This document shows positions 14,021 through 21,375 of a stretch of DNA of 45,952 nucleotides, piece by piece. The stretch's first letter is position 1, and each line of letters opens with the position of its first letter. The DNA is from Gammaproteobacteria bacterium (GTDB lineage: Bacteria; Pseudomonadota; Gammaproteobacteria; Steroidobacterales; Woeseiaceae), in NCBI GenBank assembly GCA_029863125.1, contig JAOTWB010000019.1:1-45952 (forward strand). Reading direction: 5' to 3'. The position numbers and the translations under genes were made by a program. The notes under the pieces are model-generated. The model did not search any database. It saw only the letters and a list, made by a program, of their open reading frames with translations, and had not been told where the DNA came from.

Positions 14021-14784
14021 GCAAGGTGCGGTATATCACCGGACTGCGGGCCGTTGAACAACTGCTAGCGGCGGAGTCTGAAGAGATCCGCCGAATCGTC
14101 GCGGAGTACCAGACGGCAAATCCTCGCGTGCAGGCGGTGATTTCGGCAGCGCGCAGTGCGGGCATCGAAGTCCAGGCGGCAAACCGGGCGAGGCTGGCAC
14201 AGATCAGCGGTGAATCCCGGCACCAGGGCATCGTTGCCGAGATTCGACGCAGCACGGTATTGGATGAGGCGGGCCTGCGTACCGTGGTCGAGGAGCGTCT
14301 GCAGGACGCCGAAGGGACGCCGCTGTTGCTGCTGGTCCTGGACGGCGTCCAGGATCCTCACAACCTTGGCGCCTGCATGCGAACTGCAGATGCCGCGGGC
14401 GTCGACGCCGTCGTCGTGCCCCGCCATGGCGCGGCGGGCCTCGGGCCGACGGTGAGCAAGGTTGCCGCCGGCGCGGCGGAGCAGCTGCCGTTTGCTACCG
14501 TTGCCAACCTGGGACGCGTTTTAGGCTGGCTGCAGGATTACGGCGTGCGCTGTATCGGTACGAGCGACCAGGCCGCCGGTAGCCTGTATGATGCCGACCT
14601 TGCGGGCCCGATTGCGTTTGTCATGGGGCGCGAGCATACAGGGCTCGGCCAAGCGATCGCCAGGCGTTGTGACCTGCTTGTCAGCCTGCCCATGCAGGGC
14701 GTGGTCGCGAGCCTGAACGTCTCTGTGGCCACGGGTATCTGTTTGTACGAGGTCGTGCGCCAGCGAAGCTTGCGTCGGCCCTGA
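14017..14784 (+). CDS. rlmB: 23S rRNA (guanosine-2'-O-)-methyltransferase RlmB
   Basis: SPOUT-family methyltransferase that modifies G2251 of 23S rRNA. 255 residues: an N-terminal substrate-binding domain (ITGLRAVEQLL) and the trefoil-knot domain with LDGVQDPHNLGACMRTADAAG, FVMGREHTGL and LPMQGVVASLNVSVATGI, the three SpoU motifs. The GTG start overlaps the rnr stop (GTGA), indicating translational coupling, as in other gammaproteobacteria. Confidence 0.96.
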   Translation: MSKVRYITGLRAVEQLLAAESEEIRRIVAEYQTANPRVQAVISAARSAGIEVQAANRARLAQISGESRHQGIVAEIRRSTVLDEAGLRTVVEERLQDAEGTPLLLLVLDGVQDPHNLGACMRTADAAGVDAVVVPRHGAAGLGPTVSKVAAGAAEQLPFATVANLGRVLGWLQDYGVRCIGTSDQAAGSLYDADLAGPIAFVMGREHTGLGQAIARRCDLLVSLPMQGVVASLNVSVATGICLYEVVRQRSLRRP

Positions 14785-14798
14785 TCGTTGGGTAGGAT
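14770..14798 (+). promoter_or_regulatory. Probable rpsF operon promoter
   Basis: TTGCGT, 17-base spacer, TAGGAT, then a GC-rich discriminator GCGCG. It overlaps the end of rlmB and lies 130 bp before rpsF, leaving a leader long enough for ribosomal-protein autoregulation. Confidence 0.4.
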
Positions 14799-14804
14799 GC
14801 GCGT

Positions 14805-14928
14805 CCCCGTCCAGAAGGGCGGTTTTAGACCTCTTGCTGCACCGGATGAGCCGGGTAGCTGTAGTCCCGAACGGTAGCCTGAATTTACACCAGGACGCCC
14901 GGCGGGACTTCATCCAGAAGGGAAGACA
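14805..14928 (+). promoter_or_regulatory. rpsF leader, possible S6:S18 regulatory RNA
   Basis: A 125-base untranslated leader ahead of rpsF-rpsR. It contains CCGGATGAGCCGG and a TCCAGAAGGG decamer repeated at 14810 and 14913, the second just before the ribosome site. Many bacteria have a leader motif here that binds the S6:S18 complex; whether this sequence folds into that motif is not shown. Confidence 0.3.
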
Positions 14929-15501
14929 ATGAGACATTATGAAATAGTGTTTCTGGTCCATCCGGACCAGAGCGAACAGGTACCTGCCATGGTTGAACGT
15001 TACCAGGGCATGGTGACGGAATCCGGCGGCCAGATTCACCGCAGCGAAGATTGGGGCAGGCGCCAACTGGCCCACCCGATCAACAAGATCCACAAAGCCC
15101 ATTACGCGCTCATGAACATCGAGTGTGGTTTCGCGGTTGTTGAAGAGATCAAGACTGCGTTCAAGTTCAACGATGCCGTGTTGCGTCACCTGGTCATCTC
15201 CCGTGACGAAGCCGTGACCGAGGCGTCGCCCATGGCAGTTGCGGTAGCCGAAGAGAAGGTCAAGGAAAAGGAGGCTCAGCAGCGTCGTGAAGCGAAGGCT
15301 GCGGCCGAGGCGTCGATGCGGGAAGAGACGCCCGCCAAAGAGACGGCAGCCAAGGAGACGACCGCGGAAACTGCTGAAGGAGCTGAAGCGATTGCTGCTG
15401 CAGACAGCGTCGACGAAGAGGACGTTGCTGAAGTCACAGTCGCGGCAAAAGAAGACAGTGGCGACGACGCAGCGGATGAAGCTGCGGCGAAGAGCGCCTG
15501 A
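14929..15501 (+). CDS. rpsF: 30S ribosomal protein S6 with long acidic tail
   Basis: Small-subunit protein that binds 16S rRNA together with S18. Residues 1-95 are standard S6 ([38 protein letters not shown]). The protein is 190 residues against about 131 in E. coli: residues about 100-190 form a low-complexity tail of Ala, Glu, Lys and Asp. E. coli S6 also receives added glutamates, so an encoded acidic tail is notable. ATG start; AAGGGAAGAC upstream. First gene of the rpsF-rpsR-DUF2232-rplI cluster. Confidence 0.96.
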   Translation: MRHYEIVFLVHPDQSEQVPAMVERYQGMVTESGGQIHRSEDWGRRQLAHPINKIHKAHYALMNIECGFAVVEEIKTAFKFNDAVLRHLVISRDEAVTEASPMAVAVAEEKVKEKEAQQRREAKAAAEASMREETPAKETAAKETTAETAEGAEAIAAADSVDEEDVAEVTVAAKEDSGDDAADEAAAKSA

Positions 15502-15512
15502 GGAGAATTGCA

Positions 15513-15737
15513 ATGAGTCGTTATTCACGCAGGCGCAAGTATTGCCGCTTCACGGCCGAGGGCATCAAGGAGATCGACTACAAGGATCTTAATTTGCTCA
15601 AGGCTTACATCACTGAGACGGGCAAGATCGTTCCAAGTCGAATCACGGGCACCAAGTCTCGTTACCAGCGCCAGCTGGCTACGGCCGTAAAGCGAGCTCG
15701 TTATCTCGCACTGCTGCCGTACACCGACCGGCACTAA
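15513..15737 (+). CDS. rpsR: 30S ribosomal protein S18
   Basis: 74 residues, full family length. [20 protein letters not shown] and the C-terminal [20 protein letters not shown] are S18 signatures. It binds 16S rRNA as a heterodimer with S6. The ATG is preceded by AGGAGA and lies 11 bp after rpsF. Confidence 0.97.
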   Translation: MSRYSRRRKYCRFTAEGIKEIDYKDLNLLKAYITETGKIVPSRITGTKSRYQRQLATAVKRARYLALLPYTDRH

Positions 15738-15757
15738 CAGTCGCAGGCGGGAGTTTC

Positions 15758-16624
15758 GTGCAGGCGCTTGCCGCGTGGCTGGTCGCACGCCCGCAGAACG
15801 CCGTACTGGGCCTGGCAGTGACCCTGCTCTTGCCGGCGCCGCAGCTGACCAGCGGCGTTATCATGGTCCTTCTGGTTCTGGCGCGGGGCACGACGCTGGC
15901 CGTTATCGAAGCCGCTGTTGCCGCGGGTCTACTGCTCTTGGTTGCGCTTCTTTTCGGCGTAACGATCGCGTCGATAGCGACGCTGATGATGGGCACATGG
16001 GTGCCGGTATTGCTGTTGGCTGTGATGTTGTTGGGTTCGCGGTCGCTGACGCTGACGATGCAGGTGTCCGTCATTGTTGCGGCGCTGGCATTGCTTGGGT
16101 TTTATGTCGTCGTTCCAGATCCGGTCGCATTCTGGCAGCCGTACCTGACAATGATGGCGGAACTCGTCAGGCAGAATAACCTGCAGCTGAACACGGAGTT
16201 GCTCAGCGCGGAGGTGATGACAGTATCGGCCGTGCTGGCGTTCTGGATGCTGTACACGGTTGGCCTGTTGCTCGGGTACGCGCTTTACAAGCGTTTGCCC
16301 CAGGAAACCGGGACATTTGGCCGGTTTCGGGACTTGAACTTTGGACGCGTCATTGCGTTCACTATGGCGGCTGCGTCGCTGTTGGCGTTTGCAGTTGACG
16401 TGGACTGGCTGCAGAATCTCGCGTTCGTGCTGTTCGTGATCTTCTGGATGCAGGGCCTGGCGATTGTGCACTGGCTGCACGCGGAAGGACGGCTGCCGCT
16501 GATGGCAGTCATTGCGGTTTACGCGTTACTGCCGTTTCTGCAGGTATTGCTGATGACGGCGCTGGCGGTATTTGGTTACACGGACGCCTGGTTTGATCTC
16601 CGGCGTCGCATACGGAAAGCTTAA
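15758..16624 (+). CDS. DUF2232-like membrane protein within the ribosomal operon
   Basis: 288 residues with eight or so membrane spans and short loops, in the size range of DUF2232/YybS-like proteins of unknown function. The longest loop (about residues 125-150) faces away from the hydrophobic segments; the only charged clusters are YKRLPQETGTFGRFRDLNFG near 180-198 and the C-terminal RRRIRKA. A gene of this type between rpsR and rplI is seen in several gammaproteobacteria (recalled, not checked). GTG start after GGCGGGAG. It ends 13 bp before rplI, so it is likely co-transcribed with ribosomal protein genes. Confidence 0.75.
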   Translation: MQALAAWLVARPQNAVLGLAVTLLLPAPQLTSGVIMVLLVLARGTTLAVIEAAVAAGLLLLVALLFGVTIASIATLMMGTWVPVLLLAVMLLGSRSLTLTMQVSVIVAALALLGFYVVVPDPVAFWQPYLTMMAELVRQNNLQLNTELLSAEVMTVSAVLAFWMLYTVGLLLGYALYKRLPQETGTFGRFRDLNFGRVIAFTMAAASLLAFAVDVDWLQNLAFVLFVIFWMQGLAIVHWLHAEGRLPLMAVIAVYALLPFLQVLLMTALAVFGYTDAWFDLRRRIRKA

Positions 16625-16637
16625 AAAGGCTCGAAAA

Positions 16638-17087
16638 ATGAACGTTATTTTACTGGAAAATGTTGAAAACCTCGGCGGCATTGGCGATCTGGTCAAGGTC
16701 AAGCCAGGTTATGGTCGGAATTTCCTGTTGCCGCAGGGCAAGGCCGCCCTGGCGACCGAGGGGAATATGAAAGCGATCGAAGCCCGCCGCGCGGAGCTTG
16801 AAAAAGCGGCGGCGGAAGAAGTGGCCAAAGCCAGGGCCCGCGCCGAGACGATCAACGGTGTCGAGGTCGTGATCCCGGCCAACGCCGGCAGCGAAGGCAA
16901 GCTCTTCGGTTCGGTCGGTCCTATCGATATCGCTGATGCACTGGCTAACATCCAGGTTGCGGTTGAACGCTCCGAAGTGCGCATGCCGGAAGGGCCGATC
17001 CATGAGCTCGGCGAGTTTGCAGTCGGCATTCACTTGCACAGCGAAGTAAACGCGGAAATCACCGTCCGGGTTGTTGCTGCCGAGTGA
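16638..17087 (+). CDS. rplI: 50S ribosomal protein L9
   Basis: 149 residues from the ATG at 16638, the family's exact length and N terminus (MNVILLENVENLGGIGDLVKVKPGYG shortened here to its key part NLGGIGDLVKVKPGYGRNFL). The C-terminal domain with GKLFGSVGPIDIADAL binds 23S rRNA at the L1 stalk base; L9 affects reading-frame fidelity. A frame running further upstream overlaps the previous gene and is ignored. Confidence 0.97.
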   Translation: MNVILLENVENLGGIGDLVKVKPGYGRNFLLPQGKAALATEGNMKAIEARRAELEKAAAEEVAKARARAETINGVEVVIPANAGSEGKLFGSVGPIDIADALANIQVAVERSEVRMPEGPIHELGEFAVGIHLHSEVNAEITVRVVAAE

Positions 17088-17153
17088 TGGCCGCCTGTGT
17101 TACCTTTGAGCCAGGAATGACTTCTGAATCTGGCTGGCAAGGGAACTCTTAAG

Positions 17154-18551
17154 ATGGTCCGAGCTTTGGGGGACGGCTACACAGACGCAGGCGCCGAGCA
17201 GCGCCTCAAAGTGCCGCCGAACTCCATCAAGGCCGAGCAGGCGCTGATCGGCGGCCTGATGCTCAATGCACAAGCCTGGGACAAGATTGCCGACGTCGTC
17301 GTCGGCGAGGATTTTTATCGCAAGGATCACCGCCTGATTTTTGCGGCCATTGCCAACCTTGTCGAAACGGGCAGCCCCTGCGACGTCGTCACGGTTTCCG
17401 AACACCTGGATGGTCGCGGTGAGCTGGAGCAGGCGGGCGGCCTCGAATACCTGGCAACGCTGGCAAACGAGACGGCCGGTGCCGCCAACGCCAGGGCATA
17501 CGCGAAAATCATTCGCGAAACATCGACACTTCGTGCGCTGATCAACGCGGGCAATGAAATCAGCGGTAATGCGTTTGCGTCGGGCGAACGCAACGCGGCA
17601 CAAATCCTGGACGAAGCGGAGCGCCTGGTATTCGAAATTGCCGAGAAGGGCAGCCGCGGTCGCCGGGGCTTCAAGTCACTTAAACAGATATTGCCCGAGG
17701 CTGTTGACCGCATCGATCTGCTGCATCAATCGGAAGGCAGTATCACCGGCATATCCAGCGGCTACAACGAATTTGACAAGCTGACGGCCGGCCTGCAGGC
17801 CGGCGACCTGATAATCGTCGCCGGACGGCCATCGATGGGCAAAACCACGCTGGCTTTGAATATGGCTGAGAACGCCGCGATCGGATCCAAGGTGCCGACT
17901 GCCATTTTTTCAATGGAAATGCCGTCGCAGCAATTGGCGTTTCGCATGATTTCGTCACTGGGCCGTGTCGACCAGACGCATCTGCGCACAGGCAACTTTC
18001 CGGATGAAGACTGGTCCCGAATCAACACAGCGGTACAGCTGATGTCGGAAGCGCCCATATTTATCGACGACTCGCCGAGCCTGTCGCCGACGGAAATTCG
18101 CGCCCGGGCAAGACGTCTGCATCGTGAGCACGGTCTGGGCCTTATCGTTGTCGACTATCTGCAGTTGATGCAGGTCGAGGGCAGCAAGGAAAATCGTGCC
18201 ACCGAGATTTCCGAAATTTCGCGATCGCTCAAGGCGCTTGCCAAGGAACTCGAGGTGCCGGTGATCGCATTGTCGCAGCTTAATCGAAGCGTCGAGCAAC
18301 GAACCGACAAGCGGCCGGTCATGTCGGACCTTCGTGAGTCGGGTGCCATAGAGCAGGATGCCGATCTGATCATCTTCATTTACCGGGAAGAAGTCTACAA
18401 CCGGGATACGCCGCGAAAAGGCATTGCCGACATCGCGATTGCCAAACAGCGCAATGGTCCTATCGGCGACTTTCCGCTGACGTTTGTCGGGCGCTACACC
18501 AAGTTCGAAAACTGGGTGCCCGATGCCTATGCGGAAGAGGCGTATCCGTGA
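17154..18551 (+). CDS. dnaB: Replicative DNA helicase DnaB
   Basis: Hexameric 5'-3' helicase of the replication fork. 465 residues: the N-terminal domain begins VPPNSIKAEQALIGGLMLN, followed by a linker and the RecA-like ATPase with Walker A GRPSMGKTTLALN near residue 224, Walker B LIVVDYLQLM and the LSQLNRSVEQRTDKRPVMSD loop. No intein is present. The ATG at 17154 follows AACTCTTAAG without a strong ribosome site, so a slightly later start is possible. It overlaps alr by GTGA. Confidence 0.96.
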   Translation: MVRALGDGYTDAGAEQRLKVPPNSIKAEQALIGGLMLNAQAWDKIADVVVGEDFYRKDHRLIFAAIANLVETGSPCDVVTVSEHLDGRGELEQAGGLEYLATLANETAGAANARAYAKIIRETSTLRALINAGNEISGNAFASGERNAAQILDEAERLVFEIAEKGSRGRRGFKSLKQILPEAVDRIDLLHQSEGSITGISSGYNEFDKLTAGLQAGDLIIVAGRPSMGKTTLALNMAENAAIGSKVPTAIFSMEMPSQQLAFRMISSLGRVDQTHLRTGNFPDEDWSRINTAVQLMSEAPIFIDDSPSLSPTEIRARARRLHREHGLGLIVVDYLQLMQVEGSKENRATEISEISRSLKALAKELEVPVIALSQLNRSVEQRTDKRPVMSDLRESGAIEQDADLIIFIYREEVYNRDTPRKGIADIAIAKQRNGPIGDFPLTFVGRYTKFENWVPDAYAEEAYP

Positions 18552-19651
18552 GTTTCGGAGCACGAGCGCTTATCCGGCTCGGCGCACTTAAACACAACCT
18601 CGACATCATTCGCAAGGCCGCACCCGGATCCAAAGTCATGGCTGTCATCAAGGCGAACGCCTACGGTCACGGCATGGTGACCGTTGCGCAGCATTTAACC
18701 GACGTCGATGCGTTCGCGATCGCTCGAGTGCCGGAAGCCATCCAGCTGCGCGAAGCAGGCATTGTCGTGCCGATTGTTCTACTGGCCGGTGTGATGGACG
18801 CGAGGGAAATGAGGATAGCCGTGGCGTCGGGCTTCGAGCCCGTCGTTCACTGCCAGGAGCAGGTCGAGCTGTTGGAGGCAAGTGTGACCGGCTCCGTCGC
18901 GGTCTGGCTGAAGGTAGATACCGGCATGAACCGTCTAGGGTTCCTGCCTGAGGAGGCTGCGGCAATTATCAGGCGGTTGCACGCGGCTCCCGTCGTTAGC
19001 GAACTCAAACTCATGACCCATCTTGCCAGCGCGGACGAACTTCAGTCGTCGATGACATCGGAACAGCTGGATCAATTCAGGCCGGTCATCGAAGGATTCG
19101 ATGGCGCTGTCAGCATCGGCAACACGCCGGGAACACTCGGCTGGCCGGAAATCCCGGATGCGCAACGGGAATTCGGATTCCAGGGGGATAACTGGATCCG
19201 GCCGGGCATTGCGCTGTACGGAATTTCCCCCTTTCCCGAGCAGACCGGTGTCGACCTCGGCCTTAAACCCGTAATGCAGTTTGAGGCGCGTCTGATAGCG
19301 AGAAAATTGCTGCGCGAGGGCGCGAAAGTCGGCTACCGCGGTACCTATATCAGCGACAGGGACACCCGTCTCGGCGTCATCTCGGCCGGCTACGGAGATG
19401 GCTATTCGCGCCATTTCAGGAGTGGGACGCCGGTGCTCCTCAATGGCCGCAAAGTGCCGCTGATCGGAAATGTTTCGATGGATATGATTACCGTCGATCT
19501 CGGGCCGGATGCCGAAGACACAATTGGTAGCGTCGCGACGCTATGGGGGGACGGACTGCCCGTCGAGGAGGTTGCGCCCTGGGCGGATGCAATTCCCTAT
19601 GAGCTTGTATGCGGCGTGATGAACCGCGAAGACAGCGAAGTGGTCGACTAG
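18548..19651 (+). CDS. alr: Alanine racemase
   Basis: PLP enzyme that makes D-alanine for peptidoglycan. 367 residues: the PLP lysine is K35 in MAVIKANAYGHG, the catalytic tyrosine is near 282 in SAGYGDGYSRHF, and the C-terminal beta domain includes GNVSMDMITVDLG. GTG start overlapping the dnaB stop; dnaB-alr is a common gammaproteobacterial pair. Its stop codon shares the palindrome CTAG with the stop of the convergent FHA gene. Confidence 0.96.
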   Translation: MSFGARALIRLGALKHNLDIIRKAAPGSKVMAVIKANAYGHGMVTVAQHLTDVDAFAIARVPEAIQLREAGIVVPIVLLAGVMDAREMRIAVASGFEPVVHCQEQVELLEASVTGSVAVWLKVDTGMNRLGFLPEEAAAIIRRLHAAPVVSELKLMTHLASADELQSSMTSEQLDQFRPVIEGFDGAVSIGNTPGTLGWPEIPDAQREFGFQGDNWIRPGIALYGISPFPEQTGVDLGLKPVMQFEARLIARKLLREGAKVGYRGTYISDRDTRLGVISAGYGDGYSRHFRSGTPVLLNGRKVPLIGNVSMDMITVDLGPDAEDTIGSVATLWGDGLPVEEVAPWADAIPYELVCGVMNREDSEVVD

Positions 19652-20487
19652 GCGGTAAAGAAACCCATCTTGACGCCCGCGAGCTGCACGACGTCGTTGT
19701 CGGCCAGTTTGCACGCCTTGCTACCGATGGGCTCGCCGTTCACTAGCGGAAAGTCGCCTTCTTTCCCGGATTCAACGTGAACAATGTAGTAGCCCTCGGC
19801 ACGACGTGTAACTGCGGCCACCTGCACGCCCGGACGGCCGAGCGTGGTCAGTGCCTTGGTGAGCTCCAGCTCCCGTCCCGCAAAAGCGCCGCTAAGCACC
19901 TGCAGTTTGCCAAGTGGCAGTGCACTCGGCGCCGTGGCCGGGTCGATTCCCGTAAAGGTGGCTGACGGACGAAACGTCTCCTTTTTCTCGGGAGCCGGCG
20001 CTTCCCTTTCCTCGAGTGCTGCCTCATCTTCCGGATCAAGTTTCACGGCCTCCGCAGCGTGGGACTGCACGGCCTGCGCTGCCGCTTCTGCGGCGGCGGC
20101 CTCGGCCGCTTTTTCGGCTTTTGCTAACTGAGCGGCGCTTTGCTGACCCGACGGGATGACCATGGTCTTCTCGAATTCATCCTGTTCGGCCGCGGTTTCC
20201 TGCTGATCGGAGAAGCGCAGCTGGTGATGTCCTATCGTAATGACGTCGCCGTGCTGCAGTGCATGCTTCTTGATCAACTTACCATTGACGTAGGTACCGT
20301 TGGTACTGTTGAGATCCTCAAGAAAGGAATCATTGAGGATATTGATGATGAGCGAGTGATGTCCGCTGACAGCCGGATTATCAATTCTCACATCGTTGTC
20401 GGGGAGGCGCCCAATCGTGTAGCGCTCTTTCGTCATGTTGTATTCGGCCAGAACCTGATTGTCCAGACTTAGAAATAACCGTGCCAT
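19648..20487 (-). CDS. FHA-domain phosphopeptide-binding protein
   Basis: 279 residues. The N-terminal FHA domain (about 22-92) has the GR, SxxH and N motifs that bind phosphothreonine: YTIGRLPDNDVRI, SGHHSLI, LNSTNGTYVNG. A linker rich in alanine and glutamate (about 100-170) joins a second, degenerate FHA-like domain (about 190-279; TTLGRPGVQVAAVTRRAEGYY). It is the third gene of a minus-strand operon with the PP2C phosphatase and CHASE2 kinase and probably reads the kinase's marks. No type VI secretion genes are present, so the T6SS kinase-phosphatase-Fha analogy is only partial. Confidence 0.9.
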   Translation of the reverse strand: MARLFLSLDNQVLAEYNMTKERYTIGRLPDNDVRIDNPAVSGHHSLIINILNDSFLEDLNSTNGTYVNGKLIKKHALQHGDVITIGHHQLRFSDQQETAAEQDEFEKTMVIPSGQQSAAQLAKAEKAAEAAAAEAAAQAVQSHAAEAVKLDPEDEAALEEREAPAPEKKETFRPSATFTGIDPATAPSALPLGKLQVLSGAFAGRELELTKALTTLGRPGVQVAAVTRRAEGYYIVHVESGKEGDFPLVNGEPIGSKACKLADNDVVQLAGVKMGFFTA

Positions 20488-20516
20488 TTTTACTCGCTCT
20501 TAGACCGCTGCATCCC

Positions 20517-21344
20517 TTATGAGCGAAACCACTTGGCAATCCTCGCAAGTAAGCCCTTCTTCGCTGGGAAGGGCTCATTCACCTTTGCAAGCATTACCGA
20601 GATATTGTCTCGCCCGCCGTGGTCGTTGGCCAAGTCGACAAGCTGTTGACCAACCACCTCAAGACTAGCATTAAAAGTACTGATAGTTAAGTGAATATCG
20701 TCATCTTCGACCATGTCGGACAGGCCGTCGGAGCATAGCAGAAATATGTCGCCTGGTAGTGCCTCGTGCTCGTTGACCTCGACCTCCACGGTCGGCTCCA
20801 CGCCCAGCGCCCGCGTCACGTAGTTGCGATTCGTCGAGCGCTGCGCCTCTTCTTCCGAATAAAAGCCGCGATCGACCAGTTCCTGAAGCAGGGAATGATC
20901 CAGGGATATTTGCTCGAGCTGCCCGCCGCGCAGCCGGTATGCCCTGGAGTCGCCGACATGGGCGATGGACACTTTATTGTCGCAGAACATGCCGGCGACG
21001 ATTGTGGTCCCCATGCCTTCACAGTGCGTCTGGCTTTGCGCTGTCTGAAAGATGATCTTGTTTGCCCGATAAACCGCGTCACGCAGCACGATCGACTGGC
21101 GCATGAGGCCGCTGTGCGGATCGATCTCGTCGCTCTCTTCGCGGCTGGCGCCGATGGTCGCCAGTTCGGTGACGATCTGCACGGCGATACCGCTCGCAAC
21201 CTCGCCGGCGTTGTATCCACCCATGCCATCGGCGAGTACCATCAGGCCGATGTCCGGCGTCGACCCGATCGCATCCTCATTGTGGTCCCGCACACGTCCG
21301 GTGTCCGTGAGCTCGGCAAAATCAATTTTTCCGCGCAGATTCAT
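20517..21344 (-). CDS. PP2C-family Ser/Thr protein phosphatase
   Basis: Metal-dependent phosphatase of the Stp1/PppA type, expected to reverse phosphorylation by the upstream kinase. 275 residues carry the PP2C signature: GRVRDHNEDAIG near 15-27 and LMVLADGMGGYNAGEVAS near 34-51, GMGTTIVAG, SIAHVGDSRAYRL, LLCSDGLSDMV and HGGRDNISVMLAKV, including the metal-binding aspartates. It has no membrane span. ATG start, 31 bp after the kinase gene's stop. Confidence 0.94.
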   Translation of the reverse strand: MNLRGKIDFAELTDTGRVRDHNEDAIGSTPDIGLMVLADGMGGYNAGEVASGIAVQIVTELATIGASREESDEIDPHSGLMRQSIVLRDAVYRANKIIFQTAQSQTHCEGMGTTIVAGMFCDNKVSIAHVGDSRAYRLRGGQLEQISLDHSLLQELVDRGFYSEEEAQRSTNRNYVTRALGVEPTVEVEVNEHEALPGDIFLLCSDGLSDMVEDDDIHLTISTFNASLEVVGQQLVDLANDHGGRDNISVMLAKVNEPFPAKKGLLARIAKWFRS

Positions 21345-21375
21345 AGACGGTGTTCTTTATCGCTCATTTCTCACC

